Positions 34,566-38,157 of a stretch of 38,157 nucleotides of DNA are shown here, piece by piece. Position 1 is the first letter of the stretch. Each line of letters starts with the position of its first letter. The stretch comes from Planctomycetia bacterium. Its GTDB lineage: Bacteria > Planctomycetota > Planctomycetia > Gemmatales > Gemmataceae. The notes below the pieces were generated by a model, which was not told the DNA's origin, made no database searches, and saw only the letters and a list, made by a program, of their open reading frames with translations. A program made the translations under genes and the position numbers. The DNA lies in NCBI GenBank assembly GCA_005786805.1, contig SYCV01000228.1, positions 1 to 38,157 of the forward strand, in the 5' to 3' direction.

Positions 34566-35984
34566 TTATTTGGAAATCAAATCCTCAAATGCCTTGGAGA
34601 TTAAAAATGCTGTATCTGGCCCAAGACTATTAATTTCTCCGTAAGGGGCTTTTTTGTTTCCATATGCAAACGGTGCCTTTTCATCCCACTGTTTTTTTGG
34701 AATTATGTACCCGATTTCATCATTTGCCAGTCCGATTACGGTCTTATATGGGATGTTCCATTTTTGAAACCATTCAAATTCTGTGGGCGCATCTTCATAA
34801 TCTGCTTCTTTTTCGGCAATTTTGGCAACTTTACCCAGAAGAAGTTCAGGATATATTTCACCCGGTATACACCCAATCCCAAGTTCTCCCAAGGTGATGG
34901 TACTTACTTCCGTTTTAGCTGCGGGGTGTTTTTCCTCACGCTTATTTAAATTAGGTGAACTGTTAAGTTTTAAATCCCAATCATATATCTCCCTTTTGAA
35001 CACTCCCATTTGTTTCGCCAATCTGTAAATGGGATTATCAACAGGTAGTAAAATCTCTTTTTTGCGGATTGTTATCGGGGTTAGGGCGACTGGCTTTGCC
35101 TTTTTGAGGGAATTTATGCTGGCATCAGCCAATAAATGCCCGTATCTTTCTGTTTTTTCGAAGGTACCATCTTTTAATTCCACTCCCTGTTCATTTTTGA
35201 TGGATAATTTCAATGATGTCATTAGTCCGCCTACAGCTCCCGTGAAAATTATGGCTTCACCTTTCGTCTTTTTTTTAATTTCCTTGATCGCATAACCAAC
35301 GAAATCTGATGATATTTTTTTATTTCCACTTCCGAGGGTTTCAGGATGGCAATGCCAGAATAGAATAGTACCAAGAGGATTCTGGGTGTTTGCTTTGTTA
35401 AATCTTAATGTGACTAATTCATCCATCTTTACAAACGGTGGCCTTCCGTCATGAAGAAGGTCAGGTAATGAGACTTTTGCGATTGATGTGTCACATGGGG
35501 TAAGGTTTTTTTCAGCATTTCTAATGGTGTTAATTGTGATGTTTTTTATCGAATTCATGTAATCAGGGTCAGTGCCCGATTGAAAAGGGGTTTGTCCCCA
35601 AAGCCCCAGTGTATCCGGCCCCTCATGTGAATGTGTGCAGGAGAACATGACATTTTCATAATCCTTTAATTCCTTGCGCATCTCATCAACTTGGTCTTTA
35701 AACAAACCAATTAAATCCGCGCACACAAAAGCATATTTTTTCCCGTCCGCTCGGAGTACAAACACTCGGGTAAAAATTGGGTCAGATACCCCCTCCGCTT
35801 TACGGTTGTGGCCGAACCCTGCTATGTAAACCGGTTTTATTCCCAAGTTTGGGGTTATGTCCCCATCGGAAAATCCAATCGAAAGTTTTGAAACGGAATT
35901 GTTTTCAGAATATGAATTAAATGGGAATGATAAAATTATCATTAAAACTGTAAACGAAAAAACTATCCTTATGTTAAATGGCAT
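34566..35984 (-). CDS. exported neutral/alkaline ceramidase-like protein (N-terminal domain)
   Basis: 472 residues. Signal peptide VFSFTVLMIILSFPFNSYS. The mature start LSIGFSDGDITPNLGIKPVYIAGFGHN matches the N-terminus of the neutral/alkaline ceramidase family (xGxGxxDITxP...GYG). VFVLRADGKKYAFVCADLIG is followed by MFSCTHSHEGPDTLG, the His-rich metal motif (family STHTHSGPG), and LFWHCHPETLGSGNKKISSDF corresponds to the second His region. GELGIGCIPGEIYPELLLG is the block before the fourth ligand region. It is shorter than characterised ceramidases (about 650-750 residues) and lacks the C-terminal Ig-like domain. Such short homologues are common in planctomycetes, and the substrate may not be ceramide. 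Divergent from the HEAT/TPR gene at 36165. Confidence 0.75.
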   Translation of the reverse strand: MPFNIRIVFSFTVLMIILSFPFNSYSENNSVSKLSIGFSDGDITPNLGIKPVYIAGFGHNRKAEGVSDPIFTRVFVLRADGKKYAFVCADLIGLFKDQVDEMRKELKDYENVMFSCTHSHEGPDTLGLWGQTPFQSGTDPDYMNSIKNITINTIRNAEKNLTPCDTSIAKVSLPDLLHDGRPPFVKMDELVTLRFNKANTQNPLGTILFWHCHPETLGSGNKKISSDFVGYAIKEIKKKTKGEAIIFTGAVGGLMTSLKLSIKNEQGVELKDGTFEKTERYGHLLADASINSLKKAKPVALTPITIRKKEILLPVDNPIYRLAKQMGVFKREIYDWDLKLNSSPNLNKREEKHPAAKTEVSTITLGELGIGCIPGEIYPELLLGKVAKIAEKEADYEDAPTEFEWFQKWNIPYKTVIGLANDEIGYIIPKKQWDEKAPFAYGNKKAPYGEINSLGPDTAFLISKAFEDLISK

Positions 35985-36164
35985 CCGCTTATATCTCCGT
36001 GATTTCTCAAAGCAAATGTTCCTAATGATTATTTGTTATTTCATAGTTTTGATTATTTTGCAACGGATTATATCGATTACTCTTGTTGCTTCAGGTAAAC
36101 AAAGAATAGGATTAAGTAGTCGATGCTTCGTTAATTAGTCAAATGGTCAGGGCGAGGACTGCCA

Positions 36165-38157
36165 ATGTTTTGCAATTTAAGGCTTCTTCAAGTTGTTATG
36201 CTTTGCCTGATCTGGGGTTCAGTTTATGGATTCCAGGATTCAAAACAGGTTCAAATAAAAAAGTGGATTGAGGAACTTGGTGATGGGGATTTTAAAACCC
36301 GCGAAACTGCCCATAAGAATTTATGGAAAGCTGGAAGTGACGCTGAGGAACAATTAAAAGCCGCTTTGAAAGCTGAAGATGCTGAGATTCGAAAACGATC
36401 CTTGGAATTATTGGAGAAATTTAAATGGGGTATTTATCATGATTCGCCAATAGCCATCGTAGATTTAATCAACGCATATCAAGCCGGGAATTTGCAGGAA
36501 AAAGAAAAGTCAATTGCCAAGCTTATTGAAATGGGTGGCCAAGGTGTCAAGTCCGCCATTAAGATCATAAACGCCGAGGAACAGGAGGAGGTAAGGAATT
36601 CCGTTTTATCATACGCTTCCAAAGTGGTTAATAAAGTGGTTCCTTATTTGATTGAAAAAAACGAGTTTAAATTTCTTGATCAAGTTTTACAGATGATGCT
36701 GGAGAATAGGGCTGAAGGCGTTTTTTCTAATTATGCGGTTTATTCCCTGCTTACATCCTCAACCGACAAATCAATCAATCTGCTGTCCAAAAATAAATCC
36801 CCCAAGGTTACTGAGGAAATAAACAATGAGATTCTTGCTTATTTGCATCGAAGTAAAGGGAACGGTGAAGACGCGATTAAATTTGCAAAGGCTTCCAAGA
36901 ATCCGGAGTTATACACCCAGTTGCTGTTAGAGGGTTCTAAATGGAAAAATGTATTGGAAACAGATCATTTTCCAGACGACTTGCTTCTGGGAAAGCTTGG
37001 GTACAAAATTGCCATGCATCGCCTGGCAAATGACAGGGCTCAATTTGATAAAGAGTGCAAAAACCTTGCTGAAATCGCGGATGAGCTTTCAGGAAAAGAC
37101 AAGAACATTGTGGAATCAACGGAGCAGCTTTTTCAGGCTGCCAAAATCGCCTTGTTGAATTATAAATTGCCCGAAGGCCTTGATTATCTTTTAAAAAACA
37201 AAAAAAGAATGATGATGGTGGAGCTTTATGCAAGTCGTTTTGAGTTCGAGAAAATCAAGTCATTGGTCAGCGAAGCCAAATCTCAAAACTCCAAGGATGC
37301 GCCTTCCCTCGAGATTTATTGGGCAAAACTCCTTCATGGATTGGGTGAAAAGGAGCAGGCAATAAAAATAATGGATCATTACAGTTCCCGGTTGGCAGAT
37401 AATGCCGAGGGTGATTGGCCATTAAAGTTGGTGAATACTTGGGTGCTTCTTAAAAAAAAGGACCGTGCATTTGAAGATGCCTCCAGGTATTTGCAAAAGA
37501 TGGAGCATCGTGAGGCTTCCGGAAGGATGTTAAACAAGATTTTTGGTGATGATTCTGAGTATTATGATCCACTTTTTCGATACTATTTTAAAAGAAATAA
37601 CAATGAAACCGCGCGGAATGTGATTGCCAAGCTGAATGACTTGCACGAAAAAAAAATCGACCCCAAGGAAGTTGAAAAGCTCGTTGATGATTTTTTGGAT
37701 CATGCTTCAACTGTGACGTCCGAGGAAAGCTTGAGTTTGAAAAATTCCTCGTACGCCATTCTTAAAAAATATGGTTTGACTGAAAAACTCAAGGGGTTGG
37801 TGGAAAAGTTTGGCAGTGAGAGCGGATTGGTTTTTCTTGGTGATTTATATGCGGAAAATAAGGATTGGGTTAGGGCTCGTGATGCTTACAAGCTCGCTTG
37901 GGAAAAAGAAAAATCCAAGCCTTTGATAGCATTTTTGATTTCAAAAATGGAAGAAAAGATGGGTGATAAAACCCAATCTTCCAAATGGGGTGATCTGGCT
38001 AATTGGATTCCACTTGGAAATGATCAGGTGAGGCTTGAATATGCTTATGCCTTGGGGAAAAGAAGTTTTTCTGATGAGGCTTACTCCCAATTTGATTTGA
38101 TTTCCAAGACAGGTGAACCTGGTTCCTATGCTGTTGGAGCTTCTTCTCGAGCTTTGG
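36165..38157 (+). CDS. exported HEAT/TPR repeat protein (incomplete at the 3' end)
   Basis: Open frame of 664 codons from ATG 36165 running off the window with no stop. GAGG lies seven bases upstream. A signal segment LRLLQVVMLCLIWGSVYGFQ is followed by IEELGDGDFKTRETAHKNLW and KAALKAEDAEIRKRSLELLEKF, the repeat-like DxDFxxRExAxxxL-x-K block common in planctomycete exported proteins. Alpha-helical tetratricopeptide-like repeats follow, e.g. LEIYWAKLLHGLGEKEQAIKIM and LVFLGDLYAENKDWVRARDAYKLA near the C-terminal end of what is present. No catalytic motif is seen. Probably a large periplasmic scaffold; function unknown. Confidence 0.75.
   Translation, partial: MFCNLRLLQVVMLCLIWGSVYGFQDSKQVQIKKWIEELGDGDFKTRETAHKNLWKAGSDAEEQLKAALKAEDAEIRKRSLELLEKFKWGIYHDSPIAIVDLINAYQAGNLQEKEKSIAKLIEMGGQGVKSAIKIINAEEQEEVRNSVLSYASKVVNKVVPYLIEKNEFKFLDQVLQMMLENRAEGVFSNYAVYSLLTSSTDKSINLLSKNKSPKVTEEINNEILAYLHRSKGNGEDAIKFAKASKNPELYTQLLLEGSKWKNVLETDHFPDDLLLGKLGYKIAMHRLANDRAQFDKECKNLAEIADELSGKDKNIVESTEQLFQAAKIALLNYKLPEGLDYLLKNKKRMMMVELYASRFEFEKIKSLVSEAKSQNSKDAPSLEIYWAKLLHGLGEKEQAIKIMDHYSSRLADNAEGDWPLKLVNTWVLLKKKDRAFEDASRYLQKMEHREASGRMLNKIFGDDSEYYDPLFRYYFKRNNNETARNVIAKLNDLHEKKIDPKEVEKLVDDFLDHASTVTSEESLSLKNSSYAILKKYGLTEKLKGLVEKFGSESGLVFLGDLYAENKDWVRARDAYKLAWEKEKSKPLIAFLISKMEEKMGDKTQSSKWGDLANWIPLGNDQVRLEYAYALGKRSFSDEAYSQFDLISKTGEPGSYAVGASSRAL

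Noticed and set aside
35857-36138. Plus-strand frame of 93 codons overlapping the start of the ceramidase-like gene
   Set aside because: Opposite to the signal peptide of the minus-strand gene; hydrophobic stretch is a by-product, and no ribosome site precedes it.
1-38157. CRISPR arrays, insertion sequences, prophage, tRNA or rRNA genes
   Set aside because: No regularly spaced repeats, transposase or integrase motifs, target-site duplications or RNA gene signatures were seen on either strand.

Overview
The window reads as chromosomal sequence from a moderately AT-rich member of the Planctomycetota, possibly a Gemmata-like lineage; this is inferred from gene content only. Typical signs are a cyclase-like repeat protein encoded with ExbB/ExbD motor genes, HEAT-repeat proteins with low-complexity linkers, an exported WD40 protein, a soluble Ser/Thr kinase, a caspase-like domain fused to an S41 protease, a neutral-ceramidase-like protein and a plant/chlamydial-type FabI. 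LptE, a BamD-like lipoprotein and ExbB/ExbD point to a diderm envelope. No rRNA, tRNA, CRISPR array, transposase or phage gene was recognised, so this looks like a vertically inherited chromosomal region.

Layout. Positions 1-4.8 kb: the 5' part of gnd (minus), an O-methyltransferase (plus), fabI (minus) and an exported HEAT protein (minus). Positions 4.87-10.3 kb: a minus-strand operon exbB - exbD - exbD - membrane protein of unknown function - large membrane-anchored protein with squalene-cyclase-like repeats, bounded by a plausible promoter and a clear terminator. Positions 10.3-15.9 kb: a UDP-glucuronate decarboxylase-like gene (minus), glycogen phosphorylase (plus) and a two-gene ABC exporter (minus). 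Positions 16.1-25.9 kb: a plus-strand run of ten closely spaced genes, parA - ybeY - recO - bamD-like - lptE - folP - cdaA - cdaR - proA - HEAT protein, combining chromosome maintenance, rRNA maturation, outer-membrane assembly, folate synthesis and c-di-AMP signalling. Positions 26-27.3 kb: a tiny lipoprotein facing an exported WD40 protein. A non-coding gap of about 0.6 kb follows, then kinase - DUF3754 membrane protein - aminotransferase (27.9-31.1 kb). Positions 31.2-38.2 kb: a pseudo-caspase/S41 protease, a proline-rich lipoprotein, a ceramidase-like protein (minus) and a truncated HEAT/TPR protein that runs off the end.

How the genes fit together: the ExbBD operon looks like a proton-motive-force motor whose TonB-like partner carries an alpha/alpha-toroid domain in place of a TonB C-terminal domain. 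In the ten-gene run, translation is tightly linked: one 10-base overlap and spacings of about 11-40 bases, with TTG or GTG starts on recO, cdaA and cdaR. The most unusual items are the ExbBD/cyclase-repeat system, the caspase domain lacking both catalytic residues but fused to an intact S41 Ser-Lys dyad, and a YbeY whose third metal-binding His is Asp. All functional statements rest on motif reading; no database search was run.
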